Source of the DNA: a virus | Virus record (IMG/VR): IMGVR_UViG_3300006919_000316 | Coordinates: 1-28,112 of that record | Length of the DNA stretch: 28,112 nt | Reading direction: 5' to 3' (one strand) | Shown: in pieces, positions 5,169 to 11,612 of the stretch | How the letters are laid out: each line of letters starts with the position of its first letter | Position numbering within the stretch: the first letter of the stretch is position 1 | Made by a program: the position numbers and the translations under genes | The notes under the pieces: generated by a model | What the model saw: only the letters and a program-made list of their open reading frames with translations | What the model was told of the DNA's origin: nothing | The model's database searches: none

Positions 5169-5928
5169 AATTTTTATTGGCACAAGTAATGATGAAGATA
5201 CTTGGATTGAAAAGATCTATCTTTATAGCCTATTTAGAAATACTAAATCTGACCTAGATATTACTTTTCTACGGCCTAAAAAGTTCCCAGATTGGGATAG
5301 ATGGGGCTGGGGTACTCCTTTTACTTGTTTTAGATATGCAATTCCTGAGCTATGTGGCTTTAAAGGCAGAGCTATTTACACTGACGTAGACCAAATGAAC
5401 CTTAGTGATATTAAGGAGCTTTGGGAAACTGATCTAGAAGGGAAGCCTTTTGGTATGGTATGGGATACCTTTATGGCAAATGGCTCTAAATGGAAGAACA
5501 CACCCTATGAAAGAGGCTGGTGGGCAGATAGCGTAGTATTGATGGATTGCGAAAAAGCGAAAGGCCACATGGCGCCGATAAGCGAAATTGCAAAAGAAAA
5601 AGGAACTTACAAGTGGCCTTTCTTTGAAGGATTGGGCCAACCATTTAGACAAAAGTCCCTACCTTTTGTAAAGCAGCTTGACCCTGTTTGGAATTCGTTT
5701 GATGGACATAATACTTCTCACTTGCCTCCCGTTTTCGATAGGGATAAGCAGCAAATGCTTCCTCTAGAACAAATTAAACAAGTACATTTTACAGCGTTAA
5801 GTACGCAACCTTGGCACCCTATCTACAGCCCCCACGGGAGATCAACGCATCCTAGACAGGATATTATGGAAGTGCTTTGGAGGTATGCCCAGGAGGTAGC
5901 ATGGATCAGCGATCCCCAAAAACTGTAA
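5155..5928 (+). CDS. GT-A-fold glycosyltransferase (GT8-like)
   Basis: 257 residues from the ATG at 5155; an in-frame ATG at 5137 would add six residues inside the upstream gene. The start KIKIFIGTSNDED resembles the first strand of a nucleotide-sugar binding fold, and GRAIYTDVDQM supplies the metal-binding Asp77-x-Asp79 motif of GT-A enzymes. Further features are a Trp-rich acceptor-side segment (residues 106-130) and a late HFTALSTQPWHP segment similar to the second metal-binding region of GT8-like proteins. It should transfer a sugar from a UDP- or GDP-sugar; the acceptor (DNA, protein or glycan) is not evident. It is followed directly by two oxygenases. Confidence 0.72.
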   Translation: MSKIKIFIGTSNDEDTWIEKIYLYSLFRNTKSDLDITFLRPKKFPDWDRWGWGTPFTCFRYAIPELCGFKGRAIYTDVDQMNLSDIKELWETDLEGKPFGMVWDTFMANGSKWKNTPYERGWWADSVVLMDCEKAKGHMAPISEIAKEKGTYKWPFFEGLGQPFRQKSLPFVKQLDPVWNSFDGHNTSHLPPVFDRDKQQMLPLEQIKQVHFTALSTQPWHPIYSPHGRSTHPRQDIMEVLWRYAQEVAWISDPQKL

Positions 5929-6404
5929 GATTACCTGATTTTCTATACGAATGGGCAGAAGAAATACTGGAAACATATCTTCCAGTTCAAGCCCTAACGG
6001 GTGATGGAAAGGGTCGAATGTCCATCACAGAGCATCGTATCTCACTCTGCCGCTATGCGAAGCTAGGCCCCAGCACGCGTATTTACTTTCAATTTCTTGA
6101 AAACTGGATGCGAGAGCTAGGGTACGGAGAAGTAGAGGCAGAAATATTTCAGGTAAGTACATATGAAGAAGGCCATTATTACAAGTGGCATCATGACGAT
6201 GCTTCTCTTACTCAGAGAAAGTGGAGTATGTCTGCACTTATCTCGTCTCCCCATAAGTTCAAAGGCGGAGACCTAGAGTTTGAAAATATTGGTCCTGTTT
6301 TTCTCAAGCAACAAGATGCTATAATATTTCCTAGCGATCTTCGGCATCAAGTTACTCCTGTAACTCAGGGAGTACGACATTCATTGGTGGTATGGTTTAA
6401 ATGA
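5901..6404 (+). CDS. 2OG-Fe(II) oxygenase (PKHD-type hydroxylase-like)
   Basis: 167 residues from the ATG at 5901, chosen over the in-frame ATG at 5877 because AGGAGG stands six bases before it. Iron ligands are His97-x-Asp99 in YYKWHHDD and distal His149 in PSDLRHQVTPV; Arg159 in GVRHSLVVWF binds 2OG. The GGDLEFEN strand and FPSDLRH turn are typical of PKHD/P4Hc hydroxylases. It overlaps the glycosyltransferase by 28 bases and the JmjC gene by four, so the three are translationally coupled. A hydroxylate-then-glycosylate sequence on one substrate is an attractive inference but not shown. Confidence 0.88.
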   Translation: MDQRSPKTVRLPDFLYEWAEEILETYLPVQALTGDGKGRMSITEHRISLCRYAKLGPSTRIYFQFLENWMRELGYGEVEAEIFQVSTYEEGHYYKWHHDDASLTQRKWSMSALISSPHKFKGGDLEFENIGPVFLKQQDAIIFPSDLRHQVTPVTQGVRHSLVVWFK

Positions 6405-7156
6405 CAAAAAGTTATGCAATTCCTTTTGAAGAGCTTCTTCCTATGCCGATGGAAGAATTCCTAGACGAGTACAAAGGCAAAAAGTATTTTATTGCCCGAA
6501 GTGAAGAACCTCGTTTTGCAAATCACTTTTCCTGGCGAGAGCTAGAAATTTATTTGAATGGCGACGGAAGAAACGGGCATAAGCGAATGCCCCAACTTCA
6601 AATTGTCAACATGGAAGGAAAAGGCGGTCGTTACTGCCATAAAAAGGCTCGTCGTAAAGTAGAGCTAAAAGCTATTCATGGAGCGTGGTGGAGAGGTTGT
6701 TCTTTTATTCTGACCCTCAGCGAGTTTCTAAATGAAACACTTTGGACTCAATGTGAAGAATTTGAGCGGTACTATGGTATAGGGCAGGCAAATTTATATT
6801 GTTCGAGTAAGGCAGATGCGGATTGTTTTCCGATTCATGCCGATGGCACAGATAATTTTTTGTTTCATGTGAGTGGAAAAGTTCGCTGGTTTATTTATAA
6901 TGAATTTCAGCACGAATGCAAACCTCAAGAGGCTACCCTGAAACAAGTAATTGATCTAGACGATGGCGATCTTCTCTATCTTCCTAAAAAACTGTATCAT
7001 AAAGTACAAACTCTTAGCCCTCGTATTTCTATCTCGTTTCATTTTAACGAAAGTCCTGACTGGGTAAAAGGTAGACCACAAAAAAGAATGCCCTGGCTCG
7101 ATTATACCAGCGGAATCGAAGAAGAAGTTCAAAGAGTTCTCAAAAATAGTTCTTGA
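6401..7156 (+). CDS. JmjC/cupin-type 2OG hydroxylase
   Basis: 251 residues. The C-terminal half matches the cupin JmjC fold of ribosomal-oxygenase-like hydroxylases: FPIHADGTDNFLFHVSGK gives His146-x-Asp148, and GDLLYLPKKLYHKV gives distal His200, with the usual GDLLYLP turn between. The N-terminal 100 residues are helical and lack an obvious motif. Known relatives hydroxylate His or Arg side chains of proteins, so a protein substrate is plausible. ATGA overlap with the preceding hydroxylase. The last residues KNSS-stop are encoded by the conserved promoter box of P4; its TGA stop lies inside the -35 TTGACA. Confidence 0.82.
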   Translation: MTKSYAIPFEELLPMPMEEFLDEYKGKKYFIARSEEPRFANHFSWRELEIYLNGDGRNGHKRMPQLQIVNMEGKGGRYCHKKARRKVELKAIHGAWWRGCSFILTLSEFLNETLWTQCEEFERYYGIGQANLYCSSKADADCFPIHADGTDNFLFHVSGKVRWFIYNEFQHECKPQEATLKQVIDLDDGDLLYLPKKLYHKVQTLSPRISISFHFNESPDWVKGRPQKRMPWLDYTSGIEEEVQRVLKNSS

Positions 7157-7181
7157 CAAAATCTCATTGTTTTGGTACAAT
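7153..7181 (+). promoter_or_regulatory. Sigma70-type promoter P4
   Basis: TTGACA 7153-7158, 17-bp spacer, TACAAT 7176-7181, with AAAAATAGTTCTTGACA upstream sequence overlapping the end of the JmjC gene. Predicted start about 7188, exactly where the downstream hairpin begins. Confidence 0.88.
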
Positions 7182-7187
7182 ATATAC

Positions 7188-7239
7188 AGTCAGAAGAAAA
7201 CACTTTGGAGAAACCTCTCCGTAAGTGAACTGACTTTTT
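7188..7239 (+). terminator. 5'-terminal nested hairpin with T-run (attenuator-like)
   Basis: Three perfect nested stems: 7188-7193 with 7230-7235, 7201-7205 with 7223-7227, 7207-7211 with 7216-7220 (4-nt loop), then TTTT. It begins at the expected P4 start, so every P4 transcript carries it. It may act as an attenuator or as a 5' stabiliser. Confidence 0.6.
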
Positions 7240-7397
7240 GGATGACTAACTCTATTTACTTAACCGCTAGGCGTGTGAACGCTGGTTAAGCTATTAACAG
7301 ACAGCCTAACTTTCAGATGAAGAGTTTTCACCTTAAAGAAAGTATGCCCGCAGCTTGTCGTGAGACACCGTAGGGAAGGAGAGGTTTCTAACTTATT
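7240..7397 (+). other. Structured leader with two GTGA tetraloop hairpins
   Basis: No gene is seen here. CTTAACC (7259-7265) pairs with GGTTAAG (7284-7290) and encloses GCGT-GTGA-ACGC (7271-7282). A second hairpin, TGTC-GTGA-GACA (7356-7367), is flanked by CCC (7347-7349) and GGG (7373-7375). Both use a GNRA-type loop. GGAAGGAGAGG precedes the next start codon by about 14 bases. This looks like a folded leader RNA of unknown class. Confidence 0.45.
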
Positions 7398-7616
7398 ATG
7401 GATAAGTTTAATACAACAGAAGTAGACGGAATGCGCGCTTACGAGTACAAAGGCCATCGTGCTTTGCTTCCCGTTGAATGGACAGATGAACAAAGAGCCG
7501 AATGGTTTGAGACTGCGCTACAAAAAGTGCAGCTTCGTCGTCCTCTGAAACTTATTAAGAAAAACGGTTATCAGCAATTAATGAGCGCCTGGAGATTGAA
7601 TAATGGCGAAAGATAA
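7398..7616 (+). CDS. Small hypothetical protein
   Basis: 72 residues, unrecognised. The N-terminal half is mixed (MDKFNTTEVDG, then YKGHRALLPVEW), followed by two amphipathic helices rich in Glu, Gln, Arg and Lys. It is the first gene of the P4 transcript, after a 210-base structured leader. GGAAGGAGAGG lies unusually far upstream of the ATG (about 14 bases), so leader folding may set translation. It overlaps the next gene by 14 bases. A small nucleic-acid- or protein-binding protein is possible; nothing specific can be claimed. Confidence 0.68.
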   Translation: MDKFNTTEVDGMRAYEYKGHRALLPVEWTDEQRAEWFETALQKVQLRRPLKLIKKNGYQQLMSAWRLNNGER

Positions 7617-7806
7617 TGAAATGTATGGAGTGATGGCTCCAGACATTAAGCTAGTAGATCAACTCTCAGTAATGAGAAAGGTACTAGAAAATCAAATGAC
7701 AGATACTCAGCGAAAGCTGGCAATTGCTCAAGGAGAAGTCGAGAAGCATAAAGAGTACCTTGCAAAAATTGAAGGAGGTCTAGACGTTCTCGATCAACTA
7801 CAGTGA
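7603..7806 (+). CDS. Small coiled-coil protein
   Basis: 67 residues, almost entirely one predicted amphipathic helix from residue 15 onward with heptad-like Leu/Ile/Val spacing (DQLSVMRKVLENQM ... KEYLAKIEGGLDVLDQL). This suggests a dimeric coiled coil or a helical hairpin. No signal or membrane segment. It starts within the upstream gene and ends in a GTGA overlap with the DUF6445-like gene, so it is part of the P4 operon. Function unknown. Confidence 0.68.
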   Translation: MAKDNEMYGVMAPDIKLVDQLSVMRKVLENQMTDTQRKLAIAQGEVEKHKEYLAKIEGGLDVLDQLQ

Positions 7807-8444
7807 AATATTTTATTGTAGACAATTTCTATCCTAATCCTCACCAAGCCCGAAAATTTGGACTCACTCTTAATTTTAAACCAGGGTTAATAGAGAATAA
7901 CGGATATACAAGATGGAACTATCCAGGTCGAAGAGCCTTCAACCCCTGGCCTAGTAACCAAAACTATCTTAAAAAGCGTTTTCAAGAGATCACTGGAGAG
8001 AAGATTCTAGACTGGAAAACCAATTGGACCAATACTGCTTATCATATTGGATATGAAGAAAAGTATGGTATCAATTGGATTCACCATGATTATAGTCACT
8101 GGATGAATGAGAATCTAAACTTTTGGGCTGCTGTTATCTATCTGCATCCAAATCCTCCTCCACGAAGCGGTACTACACTGTATCGGCACAAGACTAGAGG
8201 ATTTGGCGGGCATAACAATAAAGGTAGTAATCACTTTTACGGTAGGCTAGAAGACTCAGATTTGCCAGATAAAGATGATTGGATTCCCCATGTTACTATT
8301 GAAAATGTTTTTAATCGCTGTATTATTTACCCAGGAATTCAGTATCATGCTCCAACACTTTCATGGTTTGGAGATTCCAAGGAAACGGGAAGGTTGACAC
8401 AAATAGGATTTTGGTCCTCTGCACCAAGGGAAGAAAATGTATAA
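7803..8444 (+). CDS. DUF6445-like putative 2OG-Fe(II) oxygenase
   Basis: 213 residues from GTG 7803 (GTGA overlap with the upstream stop). It resembles a phage and bacterial family, which I recall as DUF6445, with a WIHxD motif and a strand like AAVIYLHPNPPPRSGTTLY. Here His94-x-Asp96, distal His182 in GIQYHAP and Arg197 in GRLTQIGFW give the full iron/2OG ligand set, so an active oxygenase is plausible although the substrate is unknown. The N-terminal FIVDNFYPNPHQARKF is typical of the family. It overlaps the next gene by eight bases. Confidence 0.75.
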   Translation: MKYFIVDNFYPNPHQARKFGLTLNFKPGLIENNGYTRWNYPGRRAFNPWPSNQNYLKKRFQEITGEKILDWKTNWTNTAYHIGYEEKYGINWIHHDYSHWMNENLNFWAAVIYLHPNPPPRSGTTLYRHKTRGFGGHNNKGSNHFYGRLEDSDLPDKDDWIPHVTIENVFNRCIIYPGIQYHAPTLSWFGDSKETGRLTQIGFWSSAPREENV

Positions 8445-8802
8445 GTACAACGAAGATAAAGCTCTAGAGTGGTTTAAAGAGTATCTAGACTCTACTTACA
8501 AAGGGCACTACTCCCAGGGGAGTATCCAGCCTACAGAATTAATCTTCTCTGCAAATCATGGCGAAGGCTTTTGTGTCGGCAACATGATTAAGTATGCAGC
8601 TCGCTGGGGTAAAAAGAAAGGTCGAAATCTAGACGATCTTTTTAAAGTAATTCACTACGCAGTTATTCTCATTGGTATCACTGAAGCCGAACGGGAGAAA
8701 ACCATTGGCCAAAAGAATCAAAGCTGGAAAGACCGAAAACTTGACGGCGGCGAATATTCAGAAGGTAATCAGTCTACTGCACCCGAGTTCTTCGGAAACT
8801 AA
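8437..8802 (+). CDS. DUF3310-like phage protein
   Basis: 121 residues. The core FCVGNMIKYAARWGKKKGRNLDDLFKVIHYAVILIG fits the small phage domain DUF3310 (consensus: Phe-Cys-Leu-Gly-Asn-hydrophobic-hydrophobic-Lys-Tyr, then Arg and paired Lys before a second helix), found widely beside nucleotide-metabolism genes and sometimes named nucleotide kinase without firm proof. Extended N-terminal helix and polar C-terminal tail. AAGGGA upstream of the ATG is a usable ribosome binding site. The end of the gene overlaps the HTH gene by about 100 bases. Confidence 0.78.
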   Translation: MYKYNEDKALEWFKEYLDSTYKGHYSQGSIQPTELIFSANHGEGFCVGNMIKYAARWGKKKGRNLDDLFKVIHYAVILIGITEAEREKTIGQKNQSWKDRKLDGGEYSEGNQSTAPEFFGN

Positions 8803-9412
8803 GCCTATTACTAAAAAAGAAGCCTGCGAGATTCTAAATATCGCATATAATACTACGCGGCTTCAAAAAATTATTGATGATTTTCTAGAACGAAAAGAAT
8901 ATACGGAGAAGCGCAAAAGCCAGAATCGCGGTCGGGCTGCTACTTCTGATGAAATTAAAACGATCGCACAAGATTATCTAGATGGAGATCCTATCTCTGA
9001 GATCGCAAAGCGTTTATATCGCTCCCCTTCTTTTGTAAAGGCAGTGATTGAGCGACTCGGTGTTCCAGAAAAGGTTCCTTCATCTTCACGGGCACGGATT
9101 GCAGAAATGCTTCCAGAAAGCTGTGTTGCAGAGCAATTTACACCAGGCGATAAAGTCTGGTCCGCAACTCACAATGCTCCTGCTGAGATTATTCAGGAGT
9201 TAAGTACACAGTATCAAAACTCCAAGAAAGGCTTTGAAGTAGTAGACTATGAGCAGAAGTATGAAAGCAAAGTCTACCAAATTTATGTGAAAAAAGTCAG
9301 TCGAGGATCGGATGAATTTTCTCTTGTAGAAAATGGAGGTTTTTATGCGTATGCTACGGCGTATGATCTAGGAAGCCTAAAACACTTGGAACAATATGGA
9401 GTTTCCGTATAA
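8705..9412 (+). CDS. HTH-containing DNA-binding protein
   Basis: 235 residues from TTG 8705, preferred because GGGAG lies seven bases upstream and the product then starts with a basic AKRIKAGKTENLTAANI segment; TTG 8672 would add 11 residues. It contains two helix-turn-helix-like units: KKEACEILNIAYNTTRLQKII (residues about 37-57) and ISEIAKRLYRSPSFVKAVIERLG (about 97-119), which resembles a resolvase-type HTH. The C-terminal part is mixed alpha/beta (YQIYVKK ... GGFYAYATAYDLG). Likely a phage transcription regulator or DNA organiser. It overlaps the upstream gene heavily in another frame. Confidence 0.65.
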   Translation: MAKRIKAGKTENLTAANIQKVISLLHPSSSETKPITKKEACEILNIAYNTTRLQKIIDDFLERKEYTEKRKSQNRGRAATSDEIKTIAQDYLDGDPISEIAKRLYRSPSFVKAVIERLGVPEKVPSSSRARIAEMLPESCVAEQFTPGDKVWSATHNAPAEIIQELSTQYQNSKKGFEVVDYEQKYESKVYQIYVKKVSRGSDEFSLVENGGFYAYATAYDLGSLKHLEQYGVSV

Positions 9413-9662
9413 CTATATTGCTGTCGCATGGCTAGCAACCTGGCTTATGGTCATTATTAGGCTTTATTTGCCTTCTATGAAATTTCTAGGGAAAATAAAA
9501 GCTGGCCATGTTGTATATAGATATAGGCACATTAATTTAGTATTCTTTTCTTGCTTTACTTTTTTCTTTGTGCCCCTTTTGCTTTTGCCCGTACTAAGTA
9601 ACAAACATCAATCATTATTTATTAGAAGCTACTTAGGAGGAATACTAAGTGAGAAATCTTAA
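9396..9662 (+). CDS. Small membrane protein with two transmembrane segments
   Basis: 88 residues with two hydrophobic helices (about 6-26, YIAVAWLATWLMVIIRLYL; and 47-67, INLVFFSCFTFFFVPLLLL), separated by a basic loop (KFLGKIKAGHVVYRYRH) that should face the cytoplasm. Short polar ends. It overlaps the HTH gene by 17 bases and the next gene by 14. A second holin candidate by size and topology, but far from the lysozyme; otherwise an unknown inner-membrane protein. Confidence 0.7.
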   Translation: MEFPYNYIAVAWLATWLMVIIRLYLPSMKFLGKIKAGHVVYRYRHINLVFFSCFTFFFVPLLLLPVLSNKHQSLFIRSYLGGILSEKS

Positions 9663-9879
9663 TAGTACTTTATATGCTGCGATGGAAAAGCATTATGCAG
9701 GAGAGTATGCAAAACACGCTGCTAATCTTTCTGTGTACTTTTGCAATCCAGCAGGCATTGGAGAGCACCCTGGAATTATTGAAGCTATGGATTTTGAGAT
9801 CCAAAAGATGGCGGAAGCACAAGAAAAGCTACAAGTTTTGATGGAGTTCTGGGACGATTTTCTAAACGATGATGCTTAA
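9649..9879 (+). CDS. Small hypothetical protein
   Basis: 76 residues starting at GTG 9649, fixed by a perfect AGGAGG eight bases upstream. Predicted mostly helical, acidic towards the C-terminus (WDDFLNDDA). Single Cys in YFCNPAG. Unrecognised. It shares 14 bases with the membrane protein before it and 11 with the gene after it, so it is part of the same operon. Confidence 0.7.
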   Translation: MRNLNSTLYAAMEKHYAGEYAKHAANLSVYFCNPAGIGEHPGIIEAMDFEIQKMAEAQEKLQVLMEFWDDFLNDDA

Positions 9880-10081
9880 TTATGGTACTGATATGCACAT
9901 TCATAAGAAAAAGCAAGTCAACACTAAACTAAATGCCTTACTAGACAAGCTGCTTTTTATTGAAAAAGTATTACAGCGCGAAGTACGAGAACCTATGGAC
10001 CGTTATAGAGTTGATGATATTTATCAGCTCGTCCGAGAATTAGATAATGAACGAAAAGCCCACGACAACAAACTCTACTAA
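9869..10081 (+). CDS. Small helical hypothetical protein
   Basis: 70 residues; starts at tandem ATGs (9869, 9872) overlapping the previous stop. Basic N-terminus (HIHKKKQVNTK), then two amphipathic helices (LNALLDKLLFIEKVLQREV and DDIYQLVRELDNERKAH), a shape often seen in small phage DNA- or protein-binding factors. No ribosome binding site is obvious, suggesting coupling to upstream translation. It overlaps the sulfotransferase-like gene by 35 bases. Confidence 0.6.
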   Translation: MMLNYGTDMHIHKKKQVNTKLNALLDKLLFIEKVLQREVREPMDRYRVDDIYQLVRELDNERKAHDNKLY

Positions 10082-10397
10082 TATTGTAAGAAATCCTTAT
10101 GAAAGGCTTGTCTCGCTTTATTTAGAGGATTGGGTGCGAATTGGATTTGGCCCTTGGCTAGAGAAACAAAACATTACGCCACAAGCAGATCTTATTGACC
10201 AGACAAAACCAGTTCTGCATCTAGAAAATTTAAAAGCAGAGTTAGAAGCGTTTAACCTAGATCCCAGTGGGTACATGAATGCTCCTGTTCCAACAGAGCA
10301 TTGGCAGCGTTGGTATGACGACGCATTGCTCGAGCAGGTTGAGCCCATTGTGAAAAAAGATCTTCTGACATTTGGCTACTATAGGTTCAAAAAATAA
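10047..10397 (+). CDS. Minimal or truncated sulfotransferase-like protein
   Basis: 116 residues. The opening VRNPYERLVSLYLEDW matches the 3'-phosphate-binding region of PAPS-dependent sulfotransferases (consensus Val-Arg-Asn-Pro-Tyr-x-Arg-x-x-Ser). VLHLENLKAELEAFN and HWQRWYDDALLEQVEPIV...GYYRF match the later glutamate-leucine strand and the C-terminal helix ending in Phe-Gly-Tyr. The N-terminal part that would hold the 5'-phosphosulfate-binding loop is missing, and no upstream frame supplies it, so this is either a remnant or a minimal domain with another role. The stop codon sits inside the upstream box of promoter P5. Confidence 0.6.
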   Translation: MNEKPTTTNSTNIVRNPYERLVSLYLEDWVRIGFGPWLEKQNITPQADLIDQTKPVLHLENLKAELEAFNLDPSGYMNAPVPTEHWQRWYDDALLEQVEPIVKKDLLTFGYYRFKK

Positions 10398-10400
10398 TCC

Positions 10401-10429
10401 TTGACAACATCCCAGATTTTCTATATAAT
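10401..10429 (+). promoter_or_regulatory. Sigma70-type promoter P5
   Basis: TTGACA 10401-10406, 17-bp spacer, TATAAT 10424-10429. Predicted start near 10436. CCCAG (10411-10415) in the spacer is mirrored by CTGGG (10441-10445) after the start, like P2 but without a T-run, so this could be an operator. Confidence 0.88.
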
Positions 10430-10456
10430 ATATCTATCAACTGGGGAAATAAGTTT

Positions 10457-10903
10457 ATGGGCGATAGATTTTATCAACAGCAACTAAAAGCTCTAGGAAG
10501 TTGTCCAGGTTCAACCACTAAACTAAGGAGAAAACGAGTGGCTTGGGATGATGATATGAAGGCGCGGGCAGTCGAGATGTATACGGCACAAAACCCGACT
10601 CCTGAAAACAGCATGGAGATTGTGAAAGAAATTGCGGCTGAGTTAGGCGAGAGCCCAAATGGTGTTCGCATGGTTCTGTCTCGTGCTGAGGTGTATGTGA
10701 AAAAGACTCCCGCTTCTGGTGGTAGTTCTTCTTCAAGCGCTGGCGGCGGTGGTCGTGTGTCTGTTTCGGCAGCACAAGATGCAGTTCGCGCAGCTCTCTC
10801 CGATGCAGGGATCGAGCCTGATGATGCAATTATCGGCAAGTTGACTGGTAAGGCTGCAAAGTATTTTGCAGAAGTCATTACTAAGATTAACGAAGCCGCC
10901 TAA
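10457..10903 (+). CDS. HTH protein with Ser/Gly linker (probably abundant)
   Basis: 148 residues. The N-terminal half is basic and helical (KLRRKRVAWDDDMKARAVEMY), with a homeodomain-like HTH through EIVKEIAAELGESPNGVRMVLSRA (residues about 54-77). Then comes a flexible Ser/Gly linker (90-100) and a C-terminal helical domain (ARD-free, AAQDAVRAALSDAG ... KLTGKAAKYFAEVI). From memory, this two-part type is conserved in marine podophages without known function. G/C-richer codons, CGT/CGC arginines, its own promoter P5 and a strong terminator directly after it all suggest high expression. A nucleoid-like or regulatory DNA-binding role is likely. Pairs conceptually with the gene at 18518. Confidence 0.72.
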   Translation: MGDRFYQQQLKALGSCPGSTTKLRRKRVAWDDDMKARAVEMYTAQNPTPENSMEIVKEIAAELGESPNGVRMVLSRAEVYVKKTPASGGSSSSSAGGGGRVSVSAAQDAVRAALSDAGIEPDDAIIGKLTGKAAKYFAEVITKINEAA

Positions 10904-10923
10904 ACCCTTCTCCCGAAGGTCGG

Positions 10924-10951
10924 AACACCGGGGCTCTGCTCCGGTGTTTTT
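10924..10951 (+). terminator. Rho-independent terminator
   Basis: AACACCGG (10924-10931) pairs with CCGGTGTT (10941-10948), possibly extended by an inner GC pair, followed by T residues to 10951. It closes the P5 single-gene transcript 21 bases after the HTH gene stop. Confidence 0.93.
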
Positions 10952-10968
10952 GTGCATTTAGAAAACAC

Positions 10969-11013
10969 CATGCGGGTCAGTACCAAGTAGTAATGTAATT
11001 AGGATACCGCATG
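10969..11013 (+). promoter_or_regulatory. Inverted repeat that can mask the next start codon
   Basis: CATGCGG (10969-10975) is mirrored by CCGCATG (11007-11013). The 3' arm contains the ATG at 11011, and the loop contains its weak AGGA ribosome binding site. If formed it would sequester the start of the WYL-like gene. Confidence 0.45.
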
Positions 11014-11280
11014 ACAAAAGAGGAATTTGTAAGTAAAGTCACAGAGTGTGGCGATGCAATCATCACTTATAGAAGTCAAAATTCAAATCGACTCAAGTAT
11101 AATGTTTGCACTCTAGACTTTAACAATGACTATATCCAGACAAAAAGAAATAGAGCAAAGCCTGAGGAAGGGCAAGTTCTTTTATTTTGCTGGGATACAG
11201 ATTCGTATCGACTTCTCAATCCAGATAACGTGACTTCAATTGTACCTCTATCGGCAGTGCTTAAAAATGATAGAGTTTGA
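11011..11280 (+). CDS. Small WYL-like beta-rich phage protein
   Basis: 89 residues. The segment IITYRSQNSNRLKYNVCTLDF, then QVLLFCWDTDSYRLLNPDNVTSIVPL, resembles the small Sm-like beta barrel of WYL-type domains seen in phage proteins: a basic ligand strand followed by a Phe-x-Trp-Asp-Thr-Asp-x-x-Arg motif. WYL domains bind nucleic acid or nucleotides and regulate transcription; this family link is from memory and moderate. The start codon lies in the 3' arm of an inverted repeat with only AGGA upstream. It is the first gene after the P5 terminator; no promoter is visible in between, so read-through is assumed. It overlaps the next gene by 14 bases. Confidence 0.6.
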   Translation: MTKEEFVSKVTECGDAIITYRSQNSNRLKYNVCTLDFNNDYIQTKRNRAKPEEGQVLLFCWDTDSYRLLNPDNVTSIVPLSAVLKNDRV

Positions 11281-11569
11281 AGAAGCCCCTCTGTACGAGA
11301 AAGAGATACATTTTAACGAAAAAACTCACGAAAAAGTTTTTCTAACAGTAAATACTTTTCGAGGAGTCGAATATCTGCACCTCAGAAAATACTACCAGGA
11401 CTTTGACGAGGAATGGAAGCCAACAACCGATGGCGTAGCAATACAGTTGGATTTTGATAATTCTAGAAATTTGTTTGAAGGATTAGTGGAGATTCTTTCC
11501 CTTGCTGAAACTAAAAATATTCTTGAAACACATTTCAAAGATCTGCTTGATAAGATCTACCTGGAATAA
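11267..11569 (+). CDS. PC4-like single-stranded-DNA-binding protein
   Basis: 100 residues from the ATG at 11267; a longer frame opening at 11240 lies inside the upstream gene and is not preferred. The strand-turn-strand YLHLRKYYQDFDEEWKPTTDGVAI, followed by an amphipathic helix (NLFEGLVEILSLAE), matches PC4/YdbC-type coactivator domains (Arg-x-Tyr-Tyr, then Trp-x-Pro-Thr, then a helix). These dimerise and bind single-stranded DNA or melted promoter DNA. Position before ligase and helicase fits a role in replication or transcription. Its TAA stop lies eight bases before the P6 -35 box. Confidence 0.6.
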   Translation: MIEFEEAPLYEKEIHFNEKTHEKVFLTVNTFRGVEYLHLRKYYQDFDEEWKPTTDGVAIQLDFDNSRNLFEGLVEILSLAETKNILETHFKDLLDKIYLE

Positions 11570-11577
11570 AATAGTTC

Positions 11578-11606
11578 TTGACAATACCTCTCTCGTATAG
11601 TATAAT
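11578..11606 (+). promoter_or_regulatory. Sigma70-type promoter P6 (leaderless output)
   Basis: TTGACA 11578-11583, 17-bp spacer, TATAAT 11601-11606, shared AGTTCTTGACA box. Only six bases separate the -10 box from the ATG at 11613, so the transcript should start at or within a base or two of the start codon. Confidence 0.9.
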
Positions 11607-11612
11607 AACCCT

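Noticed and set aside
8394-8425. TTGACA inside the DUF6445-like gene as a further promoter
   Set aside because: No TATAAT-like box lies 16-18 bp downstream and the AGTT extension is missing, unlike the eight accepted promoters. Other intragenic TTGACA copies (2671, 15978, 16309 regions) fail the same test.
10474-10878. Two minus-strand open frames of 134 and 103 codons
   Set aside because: Both are antisense to the HTH gene with biased codons and show low-complexity Ser/Pro/His-rich products; no independent support.
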